DNA of 64,000 nt from Frigididesulfovibrio sp031553235 (GTDB taxonomy: Bacteria; Desulfobacterota; Desulfovibrionia; Desulfovibrionales; Desulfovibrionaceae), in the NCBI GenBank assembly GCA_031553235.1, contig JAVBLS010000048.1, positions 62,001-126,000 on the forward strand. Direction: 5' to 3'. Below the pieces are notes generated by a model that saw only the letters and a program-made list of their open reading frames with translations, ran no database searches and was not told the DNA's origin. Positions 53,788-63,100 of the stretch are shown here, piece by piece. Positions within the stretch are counted from its first letter, which is position 1. The number at the start of each line of letters is the position of its first letter. The position numbers and the translations under genes were made by a program.

Positions 53788-53874
53788 CCGGCCTTCCTGC
53801 GCAAGGACGCGAACCCTGATGGTCCTCGCCCGGAGCAGGAAGGCCCGCTTGACGCAGCCTTTGGTCAAAAGACG
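53788..53874 (-). promoter_or_regulatory. Leader motif 1: putative structured RNA upstream of the DksA-type/adenine deaminase genes
   Basis: On the minus strand: box GTCTTTTGACC...CTGCGTCAAGC, then a hairpin with an 11-bp perfect stem GGCCTTCCTGC/GCAGGAAGGCC (53845-53835 with 53800-53790). An inner stem GAGGAC/GTCCTT surrounds CATCAGGGTTCGC. A U-rich stretch (TTTGTTGCTTCT) follows. The inner pair GGAC/GTCC here is GGAG/CTCC in leader 2, a compensating change. It sits between hsp20 and the DksA-type gene, ~85 bp before that start. Confidence 0.55.
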
Positions 53875-53890
53875 TACTGTGAACCGACCC

Positions 53891-54424
53891 CTACCCCTTG
53901 TCCACTTTAATGGTTCTCCCGGCCGGCAACGCTTCCTTTTTACGCGGCAAGATGATGCGCAAAACGCCGGATTTGTGCTCGGCCGTGATCTTGTCCGGGT
54001 CCACGTCGTCGGGCAGGCTGAGGGTGCGCCGGAAAGAGCCGTAGCTGCGCTCCATACGGTGGAAATTCTCACCCTTTTCTTCGTGCTCGTTCTTTTTCTC
54101 GCCCCGGATGATCAGGTTGTCGCCGCGCAGTTCCACCTCGACGTCTTTTTCCTCAACGCCGGGCAGTTCGATGGAAATAAGATAGGCGTCGTCCGTGCCG
54201 GTGATGTCCAGCTTGGGCCGCAAGAATGCCGCCGCCTCCGTCAGGCCGGAGCGGGCGGGCAGGGCAAGGCCCCCGCCCAGAAAGCCGTCGAACATCCGGT
54301 CGATTTCCGAATGCAGCCTGTTCAGGCGGCTCAGGCCGTGAGCGGTTTCTTCGGAACGCAGGTCGGCCGCCCGCTCCTCTTCTTTGCGGAACCAGTTCCA
54401 GGGATTCATCTTGGCGATTTTCAT
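53891..54424 (-). CDS. Small heat-shock protein, Hsp20/alpha-crystallin family
   Basis: 177 residues. An N-terminal arm (MNPWNWFRKEEE, then IDRMFDGFLGGG) precedes the alpha-crystallin domain at about 70-165: LDITGTDDAYLISIELPGVEEKDVEVEL, RSYGSFRRTLSLPDDVD, and the terminal GVLRIILPRKK. The I-x-I/V-like tail is TIKVDKG. It is an ATP-independent holdase in the cytoplasm. The start has a purine-rich AGGAGGAAAGCC upstream. Downstream lies the leader motif 1. Confidence 0.93.
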   Translation of the reverse strand: MKIAKMNPWNWFRKEEERAADLRSEETAHGLSRLNRLHSEIDRMFDGFLGGGLALPARSGLTEAAAFLRPKLDITGTDDAYLISIELPGVEEKDVEVELRGDNLIIRGEKKNEHEEKGENFHRMERSYGSFRRTLSLPDDVDPDKITAEHKSGVLRIILPRKKEALPAGRTIKVDKG

Positions 54425-54449
54425 GGCTTTCCTCCTGTATCTTTTCGCC

Positions 54450-54565
54450 AGAGCATTTCACATTTGAAATGCTCGCAAGGATTTGTCGGCAAATCCTTGC
54501 CGCCAAATAGGCGTAGGCGGGCTTTGCCCGCCGTTAAGCGACTATTTAAAGCGCAAACTGCTCTA
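54450..54565 (+). repeat. ~116-bp multi-hairpin repeat, copy A
   Basis: The element contains three consecutive perfect palindromes: GAGCATTTC/GAAATGCTC, AAGGATTTG/CAAATCCTT and GGCGGGC/GCCCGCC, and has ends AGAGCA...TGCTCT that are inverted repeats of each other. It is almost identical to the segment at 58273-58389, which is in the opposite direction. It occupies most of the gap between the aldo/keto reductase and hsp20. No protein is encoded. Looks like a REP/MITE-type non-autonomous element. Confidence 0.85.
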
Positions 54566-54704
54566 AAAAGATAAATTCGTCCTCAAGAGGGTCAAGAGCC
54601 GAAAAAGGGCAAGGGCCACGGACGGTATGCCCGCGGCCCTCGGAAAAGGGCACCCGGCGGCCGGGTCGGCCCCTTCCCGACAGGGAAGGAGCGAGGTCGG
54701 CGCG

Positions 54705-55865
54705 TCAGGCCTCCATAATCGCGGCCACCTTCTCCATGGTTTCGGAGATGGGCAGGCGTTGCGGGCATTTCTCCTCGCATTCTCCGCAGTGCAGACATTT
54801 GGAGGCGCGCTCGTCTTCGTCCAGCCGGTATTTGTACTTCATTTTGGCCGCTGCGCGCACCGCTTCCGCGTCCAGCAAAAAGTAATCGTTGTAGGCGGCA
54901 AAGGCCGTGGGAATTTTCACTCCGTTCGGGCAGGGCAGGCAATAGCCGCAGGCGGTGCAGTTGACGGGCAGCCGGGCCAGCAGGCGGATCCGCACCTCGT
55001 CGGCGGCGGCGAAATCAGCCTCGGACAGCCGCTCGGGGTTTGCGGCAAGGGCCAGGTTTTCTTCCATTTGTTGCATGGTGCTCATGCCGCTGAGCACCAG
55101 ATCCACTTCCGGCCGGCTCCACAGCCAGCGCAGCCCCCAGTCGGCCAGGCTCCGGCCCGGCCGTGCCTTGGCCAGAACGGCGCGCAGATCGTCCGGGATG
55201 TGGTCGGTCAAGAAGCCGCCGCGCAACGGCTCCATGACCACCAGCCCCAGGCCGCGCTCCTTGGCCAGAAGAGCCCCCTGGCTGCCCGCCTGGTAGTCGA
55301 GGTCCAGGTAGTTGTACTGGATTTGCGCGAACTCCCAATCGTAGCCTTTCACGATGTCCGCAAAAACGGGCAGGATGTCGTGGAAAGAAAAGCCCACGTG
55401 TCCGATGCGCCCGTCCTTGCGGGCCTCTTCCAGAAATTCAAGCATGCCCGCCCGCAGCATGTTCTCCCAGACGCCGGATTTCAGGGCATGGGCCAGGTAA
55501 AAATCTATGTGCCCGGTCTGCAGGCGCTCCAACTGGCTGTCCAGAACGGCGTGCATTTCTTTCTTGGTAGTGACCATCCAGGTGGGCAGCTTGGTGGCCA
55601 GCTTGACCTTTTCACGGTAGCCGCCGGCCAGGGCCCGGCCGAGAAAGATCTCGCTTTGGCCCGGGACGCCGATGCCGGCCGGGCTGTGGTAGGGGTAGGC
55701 GGTGTCGAGGTAATTCACCCCGTTGTCTACGGCCTTCCGCAACATGGCCGTGGCCAGGGGAAAGTCGATGTCCGAGGCCTTGGGGCCGCACAGGGGCAAC
55801 CGCATACAGCCGAAGCCGAGAATGGAAACCTCTTCGCCGGTTTTGCCCAGAACGGTCTTTTGCAT
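54705..55865 (-). CDS. Aldo/keto reductase with C-terminal 4Fe-4S ferredoxin domain
   Basis: 386 residues from ATG 55865 (GGGAGG upstream). The AKR TIM barrel spans ~1-285: LGKTGEEVSILGFGCMRLPL, catalytic Asp/Tyr in NYLDTAYPYH, Lys in LATKLP, His in FYLAHALKSG. The C-terminal ~90 residues carry two cysteine clusters, CTACGYCLPCPNGV and CLHCGECEEKCP, of which the second is ferredoxin-like. This fused form is common in anaerobes and may take electrons from ferredoxin. Substrate unknown. It is read toward copy A of the repeat. Confidence 0.9.
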   Translation of the reverse strand: MQKTVLGKTGEEVSILGFGCMRLPLCGPKASDIDFPLATAMLRKAVDNGVNYLDTAYPYHSPAGIGVPGQSEIFLGRALAGGYREKVKLATKLPTWMVTTKKEMHAVLDSQLERLQTGHIDFYLAHALKSGVWENMLRAGMLEFLEEARKDGRIGHVGFSFHDILPVFADIVKGYDWEFAQIQYNYLDLDYQAGSQGALLAKERGLGLVVMEPLRGGFLTDHIPDDLRAVLAKARPGRSLADWGLRWLWSRPEVDLVLSGMSTMQQMEENLALAANPERLSEADFAAADEVRIRLLARLPVNCTACGYCLPCPNGVKIPTAFAAYNDYFLLDAEAVRAAAKMKYKYRLDEDERASKCLHCGECEEKCPQRLPISETMEKVAAIMEA

Positions 55866-56014
55866 GACGCCTCCCGCAAATGTGGTGTGGTTTTGGGTAT
55901 ACCGCCCTCGGCGCGGGTTTGTCGAGCCGGACCGGCGCAGTATCACGCCAAACCACCCCACTCCCGCTGGGCAAGGCAAGGCCTTTCTGTTAGATTGGAG
56001 TCGCGGAGGTGCTT

Positions 56015-57535
56015 ATGCAGGAACGCATCCTTGTGGCCGGGGCCACCGGCTACGTGGGCGGACGTCTGGTGCCCCTGTTGCTGAAGAAGGGGCACTTGGT
56101 ACGCGCCCTGTCGCGCAGTGTGGAAAAGGTGCGCTCCCGTCCTTGGGGCGGGCACGAGAGCCTGGAAGTCGTCCAGGGCGACATGCACGACCTGGAGAGC
56201 GTGCGCCGGGCAGTGCAGGACCGCGACGTCATCTACTATCTGGTGCACAGCATGGAGGACCGCCACGCCAGCTTCAGCCTGGCCGACCGGCAGGCCGCCT
56301 ACAACATGGTCCGGGCTCTCAAGGGCGCCTCGGTGCGCCGGCTGATTTACCTTTCCGGGCTGTTGCCCGACGACCCCAATCTCAGCCAACATTTGCGTTC
56401 GCGCGGCGAGGTGGCGGAAATCCTTTCCCTGGCCGACACGCCCGTGACCACCCTGCGCGCGGCCCAGCTTATCGGCGCGGGCTCGGCCTCGTTCGAGATG
56501 ATCCGCTGGCTGGCCGAGCGGCTGCCGATCATGGTCACGCCCAAGTGGACCCGCGTGCTCACCCAGCCCATTTCCATTTCCGACACTCTGGGCTATCTGG
56601 TGGGCGTGCTCGAGCGCCCGGAAACCGCGGGTGAAACCTACGACATCGGCGGCCCGGACATTTTGAGCTACAAGGATCTTTTCCAGGTTTACGCCGAGGC
56701 CGCCGGGTTGCGCCGGCGCCTGATCATCCCCATTCCCTGGCTGCCCCTGGGCTTCTCGGCCGCCTGGGTCAGCCTGATCACGCCCATTCCCGGAGCCCTG
56801 GCCCGGCCGCTGATCAAGGGCATGCGCAACGAGGTGGTCTGCTCCGAAACCCGCATCCGGCAGGTTATTCCCCAGGATCTCACGCCCATCCGCACGGCCA
56901 TGGAACGGGCCGTGGGCCATTTGCGCAGGCAGTCGGTCAAGAGCAGCTGGTTCGACGCCGGCCTGCCCGCCGTGCCCGAATGGGTGCAGCGCGGCGACGC
57001 CGGCTATGCCGGGGCCGGGGCCTACAGCGACTGCTACAGCATCCGCCTGGCCGCGAGTCCTGCCGAGGCCTGGCGGCCGATCATCCACATCGGCGGCGCC
57101 ACCGGCTGGTACGGCAAAAACCTGCTCTGGCGGTTGCGCGGACTCATGGACAAGATGGTCGGCGGCCCGGGCGCGCACCGCGGCCGGCGCAGCATGGAAA
57201 ACCTCTACGTGGGCGACGGCCTGGATTTCTGGCGGGTGATGGACATTCAGAAAGAAAAACGTCTGCTCCTGTTCACGGAAATGCGCCTGCCCGGCGAGGG
57301 CCTGCTGGACCTGCGCGTCGATCCGGTCGTCGGGGCGGAAGAGGAGGGCGGGCCGGTCACCGATCTGGTGCTTTGCCTGTTCTTCCGGCCGCGCGGCCTG
57401 CCCGGCCGAGCCTATTGGTACGCGGTCATGCCCTTTCACCGCCTGGTCTTCATGTCCATGCTCAAGGTCGTGGCCGACCGCATCGAGAGGCCGGTGTTGC
57501 GCGGGGCAAAACGCATAGTACTCCCAACCCAATAA
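56015..57535 (+). CDS. NAD(P)-binding SDR with DUF2867 C-terminal domain
   Basis: 506 residues from ATG 56015, with GGAGG 5 nt upstream; a GTG at 56009 lies in the ribosome site. The Rossmann domain begins ILVAGATGYVGGRLVPLLLKKG and has the extended-SDR features YYLVHSM and RLIYLSGLLPDD (atypical, NAD-epimerase-like but without a clear YxxxK). DUF2867 covers ~330-500 (YSIRLAASPAEAWRPIIHIGG, MPFHRLVFMSML). Such proteins resemble NADPH-dependent quinone or enoyl reductases; function unproven. Transcribed divergently from the aldo/keto reductase. Confidence 0.88.
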   Translation: MQERILVAGATGYVGGRLVPLLLKKGHLVRALSRSVEKVRSRPWGGHESLEVVQGDMHDLESVRRAVQDRDVIYYLVHSMEDRHASFSLADRQAAYNMVRALKGASVRRLIYLSGLLPDDPNLSQHLRSRGEVAEILSLADTPVTTLRAAQLIGAGSASFEMIRWLAERLPIMVTPKWTRVLTQPISISDTLGYLVGVLERPETAGETYDIGGPDILSYKDLFQVYAEAAGLRRRLIIPIPWLPLGFSAAWVSLITPIPGALARPLIKGMRNEVVCSETRIRQVIPQDLTPIRTAMERAVGHLRRQSVKSSWFDAGLPAVPEWVQRGDAGYAGAGAYSDCYSIRLAASPAEAWRPIIHIGGATGWYGKNLLWRLRGLMDKMVGGPGAHRGRRSMENLYVGDGLDFWRVMDIQKEKRLLLFTEMRLPGEGLLDLRVDPVVGAEEEGGPVTDLVLCLFFRPRGLPGRAYWYAVMPFHRLVFMSMLKVVADRIERPVLRGAKRIVLPTQ

Positions 57536-57554
57536 AGGACCCCTGAGAAATCCC

Positions 57555-58145
57555 ATGGAGACCATCCGCTTTCGGCCGGTGACGCCGGCCGACGCGCCGG
57601 TTTTGTTGCGCATCTATGCGCCCTATGTCGAGCACACCGTCATTTCCTTTGAAGCAGAGGTGCCGACGCAAAAGGAGTTTGCCCGGCGCGTTGTCGAGAT
57701 CTCGGCCCGTTGGCCCTATTTGATCTGCGAGGTCGACGGCGAAACAGTCGGCTATTCGTATGCTTCGCCCTTGAGAGAACGCGCCGCCTACCAATGGGAC
57801 GTGGAGCTTTCGGGCTATTTTCGGCAGGGCGCCACCGGCCGCGGCCTCGGCGCGGCCGCGCTCGCGGCCCTGCTTGAGGTGCTGCGCCTGCAGAACATCT
57901 GCAACGCTTACGGCTGCGTGGTCGTGCCCAACCCGTCCAGCGAGGCGGTGTTGCAGCGCTTCGGCTTCATCCCGGCCGGCGTCTGGACGAAAACCGGTTG
58001 GAAGCACGGGCGCTGGCTTGATGTGGCCTGGTTTCAGAAGCGCCTGATTGCGGGCGACGCCCCTCCGGCCCCGCTCAAAGGCATTGCCGAGGTTGACCCG
58101 GCGGCGGTGGCCGCGATTTTGAAACGACACGGCGTCGTCAAATAG
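57555..58145 (+). CDS. GNAT acetyltransferase, phosphinothricin-acetyltransferase-like
   Basis: 196 residues. The Pat/Bar subgroup is indicated by RFRPVTPADAPVLLRIYAPYVEHTVISFE, the acetyl-CoA loop as GYFRQGATGRGLGAAAL, and NAYGCVVVPNPSSEAVLQRFGFIPAGVW followed by GRWLDVAWFQK. The substrate may be methionine derivatives or other amines. It follows the SDR gene by 19 bp, so the two form a short operon inside the repeat-bracketed segment. Confidence 0.9.
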   Translation: METIRFRPVTPADAPVLLRIYAPYVEHTVISFEAEVPTQKEFARRVVEISARWPYLICEVDGETVGYSYASPLRERAAYQWDVELSGYFRQGATGRGLGAAALAALLEVLRLQNICNAYGCVVVPNPSSEAVLQRFGFIPAGVWTKTGWKHGRWLDVAWFQKRLIAGDAPPAPLKGIAEVDPAAVAAILKRHGVVK

Positions 58146-58183
58146 AGCATCTTCCCTTTGAGCCTGGTGCCCGCGGGCGGGCA

Positions 58184-58213
58184 TCGCGCGGCAAGGATTT
58201 GCCGGCAAATCAT
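58184..58213. repeat. Remnant of the multi-hairpin repeat
   Basis: The string CGCGGCAAGGATTTGCCGGC followed by AAATCATT resembles the middle hairpin of the two full copies (AAGGATTTG...CAAATCCTT) but has lost its 3' arm. It lies 60 bp before copy B. Confidence 0.5.
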
Positions 58214-58272
58214 TCTCTTGCCCCGGAGTGTGTTGGCGCCAGGATACGGCGTCGGCATGCCCCGGGGCAAAA

Positions 58273-58389
58273 TAGAGCAGTTTACGCTTCAAATAGTCGC
58301 TTAACGGCGGGCAAAGCCCGCCTACGCCTATTTGGCGGCAAGGATTTGCCGACAAATCCTTGCGAGCATTTCAAGTGTGAAATGCTCTA
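58273..58389 (-). repeat. ~117-bp multi-hairpin repeat, copy B (inverted)
   Basis: Reverse complement of copy A (54450-54565) with only a few base differences (e.g. CACACTTG for CACATTTG, GAAGCGTAAA for AAAGCGCAAA). It carries the same three palindromes and AGAGC-type ends. The two copies face each other in inverted orientation and bracket the aldo/keto reductase, SDR-DUF2867 and GNAT genes (3.7 kb). Confidence 0.85.
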
Positions 58390-58593
58390 GTGTGAGATGC
58401 TCTGCAAAGACAGATTTATATTGTATACTTTCAAAATGCTTATGTGTAATATATATATCAGGTGAAATAATAATATTTCACAATATGGTTTAATCATCAA
58501 TAAACATGATTTGAATATATTTTAACGTTATACATATATATAAATTTATATATATGTATTCCATAATACAACCAAGATAAAATCCATAAAATA
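58390..58593. other. AT-rich leader/promoter region of the diguanylate cyclase gene
   Basis: About 200 bp with strongly AT-rich sequence full of TATA-like strings (58450-58560), in contrast to the flanking GC-rich genes. It should hold the promoter of the GGDEF gene. The ribosome-binding site before ATG 58594 is weak (AAGATAAAATCC). I see no clear operator or riboswitch. Confidence 0.45.
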
Positions 58594-60033
58594 ATGGTGA
58601 ACGCAGTGAATGATGGAATTTACCCTTATTTAAATCTGGAAAAAAGACGGAAATTCCATTTTAAAAGACTTTCCAAAGAGGCTGCGGGCGCTTTTTGCGT
58701 CTGCCTGCTGTTTGGCCTGATCGTTGCCGGCATCTTTCTCGAACACAGATGCAAGCTGGAACGGGCGGAAATGGAGTGTCTGATCATTGAAAAAAGTATC
58801 GCCATCCAGGAGACCGTCTCCAGGCTTCTGTACAAAACCCAGGGCCTGGCCGCGCTGGTCATCGACACCCGGGGGCATGTGGCCAATTTTGAGCGCGTGG
58901 CCGCGAGCCTCGTCGACGACCCGGATATTCTCAACGTCCTTCTGGCGCCCGACGGGGTGGTTGCCGACGTATACCCGCGCGCGGGCAACGAAGCGCTTCT
59001 CGGCTACGACCTGTTCGGCCAAGGGCCGGGCAATAAGGAGGCCGTGCTGGCCAAAGAGCGCGGCAGCATGGTCTTTGGCGGGCCTTTTCCCCTGCTGCAG
59101 GGCGGCTGGGGCCTGGTGGGCCGGCTGCCGGTCCGGGTCGAGGACTCGGAGGGCATATACCGTTTTTGGGGGCTGGTCTCGGTCACCCTGCGCTTTCCCC
59201 AGGTCATGGACGGCCTGGGACTGAATACGCTGGAACGCCTGGGCTACGCCTATGAGATCCGGCGCTTCAACCCCGATACTGAAGAAAAACAGATCATCGC
59301 TTCCGGCGGGGCAAGCAGCGACCGGGGCGATCTGGTGGAAAAGCGCATCAGGATTCTGAACTCCGACTGGCTGTTCCGTCTGGCGCCGCTGCAGCACCAC
59401 TTTCTTCGTCCGGAAAAGCTGCTGATGCTCGGCCTGGTCGTCAGCCTCAGCCTGCTCATCGGTCTGATTGTGCAGCGCAACGCCGACCTGCGTGCCGCCC
59501 GGGACGGGCTGGAGCGCATGGTCAAAACCGACCCCTTGACCGGCCTGCTCAACCGCAAGGGCCTGTTCCCAATCCTGGAAAATCTGTTGCGCCGGCGGGA
59601 AACGTTCCATCTCTGGTATATCGACCTGAACCACTTCAAGCAGGTCAACGACACCTTCGGGCACAACGTCGGCGATGTGGTGCTGCGCGAGTTCGGCGCT
59701 CGGTTGAGCCGGCTTTTGGGCTCGGAGCATATTTTCGCCCGGATCGGCGGCGACGAATTCGTTTTGCTGCACCTGGGCGGGCCGGCCGGCCCCGAAGACA
59801 CGGCCGCCTTCTGGGCCGAGGCCGAGCGGCAGGTGGGCGAGGAGCCGATCATGGCCAACGGCCGGAGCATTTTTCTGACCTTCAGCAAGGGCGTGGCCGC
59901 CTGCCCCGAGGATGGGGAAACCCCCGACGCCCTGATCGCCTGCGCCGACCGGCGCATGTACGACAAGAAGAACGAGCGCCTGGCTGCGGAGCGGAAGCGG
60001 AGGGCCGGCGACCGTGCCGACAACCGCTTCTGA
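58594..60033 (+). CDS. Membrane diguanylate cyclase (CHASE-like sensor + GGDEF)
   Basis: 479 residues. Helix 1 (~32-48, AGAFCVCLLFGLIVAGIFL), a periplasmic CHASE-type sensor (~50-275; HVANFERVAASLVDDPDILNVLLAPDGVVADVYP is typical), helix 2 (~278-296, LMLGLVVSLSLLIGLIV), then GGDEF from ~310: DPLTGLLNRKGL, YIDLNHFKQVNDTFGHNVGD, ARIGGDEFVLLH. The active site IGGDEF is intact, so it should make c-di-GMP. The RxxD inhibitory site is not present (GSEH at that position), so product feedback may be absent. Convergent with the adhesin gene. Confidence 0.9.
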   Translation: MVNAVNDGIYPYLNLEKRRKFHFKRLSKEAAGAFCVCLLFGLIVAGIFLEHRCKLERAEMECLIIEKSIAIQETVSRLLYKTQGLAALVIDTRGHVANFERVAASLVDDPDILNVLLAPDGVVADVYPRAGNEALLGYDLFGQGPGNKEAVLAKERGSMVFGGPFPLLQGGWGLVGRLPVRVEDSEGIYRFWGLVSVTLRFPQVMDGLGLNTLERLGYAYEIRRFNPDTEEKQIIASGGASSDRGDLVEKRIRILNSDWLFRLAPLQHHFLRPEKLLMLGLVVSLSLLIGLIVQRNADLRAARDGLERMVKTDPLTGLLNRKGLFPILENLLRRRETFHLWYIDLNHFKQVNDTFGHNVGDVVLREFGARLSRLLGSEHIFARIGGDEFVLLHLGGPAGPEDTAAFWAEAERQVGEEPIMANGRSIFLTFSKGVAACPEDGETPDALIACADRRMYDKKNERLAAERKRRAGDRADNRF

Positions 60034-60100
60034 GGAGTGGGCGTGATGCTTTGACAGTGTGCGTCTGCCCGCCGTCGCGCCTCGCTTCTCTGGGTGAAAG

Positions 60101-60128
60101 AAAAGCCGCCCCACCCGGGGCGGCTTTT
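60101..60128. terminator. Bidirectional intrinsic terminator
   Basis: AAAAGCCGCCCC (60101-60112) and GGGGCGGCTTTT (60117-60128) form a perfect 12-bp stem with a 4-base loop (ACCC). On the plus strand it ends in CTTTTCTGTT, on the minus strand in CTTTTCTTTC. It lies between the convergent diguanylate cyclase and adhesin genes, and can stop both. Confidence 0.9.
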
Positions 60129-60166
60129 CTGTTGAGCGGTTGTTGCCGAGTGCTTGGTCGGCCGCA

Positions 60167-63100
60167 TCAGCCGCCGATGTTGGTCAGCATCTGCTGGAGC
60201 AGGGCCGCCTTGGCGGCGTCATCGCTGGGACTGTCGGCGTGCGCATGGCTCAGGGCCTGGAGCTGGTCGTTGTTCAGGTGCGAATCCGCCAGGGTGATTT
60301 CCACCGTCTGGCAACCGACCTTCACGGTCAAGTGCTCCGCTGTCGAGGCCGTTACGTCGATCTTTCCGCCCTGCACCGCATCGAGAACATCCGCGAAGGA
60401 AATGTTCTTCTGCTCGGTGGTGCCGAACAGGTCGGTGAAGCTCAGGCGGTCTTCGCGCAGTGTGAAGTCCATGACCTTATCAATGCTCGCGGTGTCGCCG
60501 GCGCACTCGCCGGCAGCCCAGGCGAAGGTATCCGCGCCGGAACCGCCGTACATCACATCCGCGCCGAGGCCGCCATAGATGAGGTCGTTGCCGGCGCCGC
60601 TGTGGATGGTGTCGTTGCCGTCGCCGCCGAAGATGGTGTCGTTGCCCGAGCCGCCGTGGATCAGGTCGTGGCCCGTACCGCCGTCGATCAGGTTGTGACC
60701 GCCGCCGCTGTGGATGGTGTCGTTGCCGTCACCGCCGAAGATGGTGTCGTTGCCCGTACCACCGTGGATGACGTCGTTGCCGGCGCCGCCGTGCAGCACG
60801 TTGTCGCCGTTGCCGCCGTAAATCACGTCGTTGCCGGAACCGCCATGGATGGTGTCGTTGCCCTCATGGCCGACGATGACGTTGTTGTGGCTGTCGGTCG
60901 AGAGGTCAAGCTTGCCGTTCACATCGTGCACATATTCGTCGGAACGGATGTACACGAAGGAAGAGGAAGCGTCGCTCGAGCCCGGTTCCTTGATGGTGTA
61001 TTCAATGTTGATGTTGTCGAAACTGCCGTTGTGGGTCTGATACCAGTACTCGCCGGTGGAGTTGACGGTCAGCCGGCCGCCTGCCACCTCCCCGGAGAAG
61101 CAGTTGTCGGCGTCCAAAGGATAGGCCGTGCCGTTGACCACAATGCTGCCGTGGAGCACCGCGCGGTCGCCCGGGGTGTCGCGTTCGCCCATGGGGTTGT
61201 GGTCTTCGATCATGTTGCCGTGGTATACCTGCTCGCCCAGGCTCAGATCGGGCCGGTAAACAAGTTGATCCACGTACAGGACGGGCATCTTGCCGGTATC
61301 GCCCGCGTCGGAGCAGCCGATGATCAGGGTGTACTTGCCGGGGCCGCTCACCGGGATGGAGCACACGCCCTTGTCCCAGTCGCCGTCGGCCGTCGTGTCC
61401 AGCTTGCCGGCCCAGAAGATCTTGCCGTGGGCGTCCAGCAGGACGGCGAAGGCGTGTTCCTTGGCGCCGTTGGTGCCGTTGATGTCGCCCCGGTCCAGCA
61501 GGTAGTTGAACTTCAGGGTGCCGGCCGTGTTCATCTCGAAGGACTTCTCGATGTAGGCGCCGGCCGAGGGCGCGCCCAAGCCGAGGTTGTTGCCGTTGAC
61601 GTCTGTGAGATCGGAAGCTTTCAGGCCGGTGATGTCGCGGACGGACTCGTCAAAACTCACCCCGCTGCCGCCCTTTCGGGCCGAGATCTGCACGAAGGTG
61701 TCGGCGGCGGTCGCGTTTCTGGTCGTTCCGTCAATGGTCATCATGCTGGTGCCGGCGGCAACCTTGGCCCCATGGGTGAAGGAGGTGAAGCTGTTGCCGG
61801 ATTTGGCGCTGTAAGAGGCGTCCCACTTGCCGGAGGCGTTGTCGAAGTTGTCCAGAACGATGAACGAACCGGTGCCGTTGGGGCTGCCGTCCACATACTG
61901 GCGAACGTGTTCGGCCAGGCTGTCGAAGGCTTCGGGCTTGGCGTCCTGGATGATCAGGTTCACGGTGGTCGTGCTGCTGTCGCCGTCGCGGTCGGTGATG
62001 GTCACCCGCAGCTTGTAGAGCACGTCGGCGTCCACGCCCTTGGAGGATTCCAGGGTATAAGTGCCGTCGGCCTTCACGGTCAGGAACACGCCCCTGTCGA
62101 TCTCGGTCCGTTCGCCGATCTTGACTTCCTGATCGCCGAACATGACCTTGGCCACTTGGGTGAAGTCGGCCGACCGGATGTCGTTGTTGTCCGTGGAGGC
62201 ATCGCCCAGCAGGTTGCCCGTGGCCGAGCCGGCCTTGACCACGGCGGTCAGGGACTCGGCAAGCACGCCGTAGTCTTTGACCTTGATGGCGTGGTCGTCG
62301 CCGTCGCCGGTAACGCCCTTCAGGACCTCAAAGCTGCTGTCGTTGGTAATGGCGTTGCCTACGCCGAAGGCATACACTTCCACCCGCTCGTTGCCGGCGT
62401 CGGCGCCGTGCGACTTGATGAAGTTGCGCCAGGATGTGTAGTTCTGGTCCAGACCGCAGTTGGGCTCGCCGTCGGAGATGAAGTAGACCTTCTGGTTGTA
62501 ACCGCGCAGGCTGCCGTCCTGCTGGGCCGCTTCCACCAGCCGCTGGGTCGCGTCCAGCGGGCCGTCGTAGTTGGTGCTGGTGTTGTCCTGGCCGAGTCGC
62601 GCCCAGGTGTTGATGGAAGTGGTCCCGTTGTAGTTGGTCACCGCAGTGCCGGCGGCGTTGTACGTCGGCGTGCCGCCGACGTACAGCACGTCGCCCAGAA
62701 GCTTGAGCATGGCCGTGGTGTCGAGATGGTCGGCCTTGAGCACCGCGTCCGCCGAGAAGTCGACCAGGGTGAATTTGGCTTCGATGCCCTTGGCCTCGTA
62801 TTCCTTGACCAGCTTGTACAGGGCCTCGATGCCGTTGCGCAGGCCGACGGAGGAGGCGTTGGTGATGCTGCCCGACACGTCCATGACCAGATAGACGTCT
62901 TCCGGAGAGATGACGCTTTCGGTCACGGCCAGGGACATTTCACGCGCGCTGGGGGCGTCGTCCACGATGGCCACGGCCACGGCGTTGTCCAGGACCAGGG
63001 TCTTGGGAGCGCCGTTGTCGTCCACGCCTTCATACTCGGCCTTGAAGTCCAGGTACAGGCCCTGGGCGTTGTACGGCTGCCCGTCACCGCCGGAGGCGTG

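Noticed and set aside
53773..53900. CRISPR-like repeat array in the leader motifs
   Set aside because: Only single motif copies kilobases apart; no regularly spaced repeats or cas genes anywhere in the window.
55943..57613. A 556-residue open frame on the minus strand opposite the SDR-DUF2867 gene
   Set aside because: It is the antisense shadow of a GC-rich gene with clear SDR motifs on the plus strand; its composition (many Gln, His, Ala, Gly) is typical of shadows, and it would overlap the divergent promoter region.
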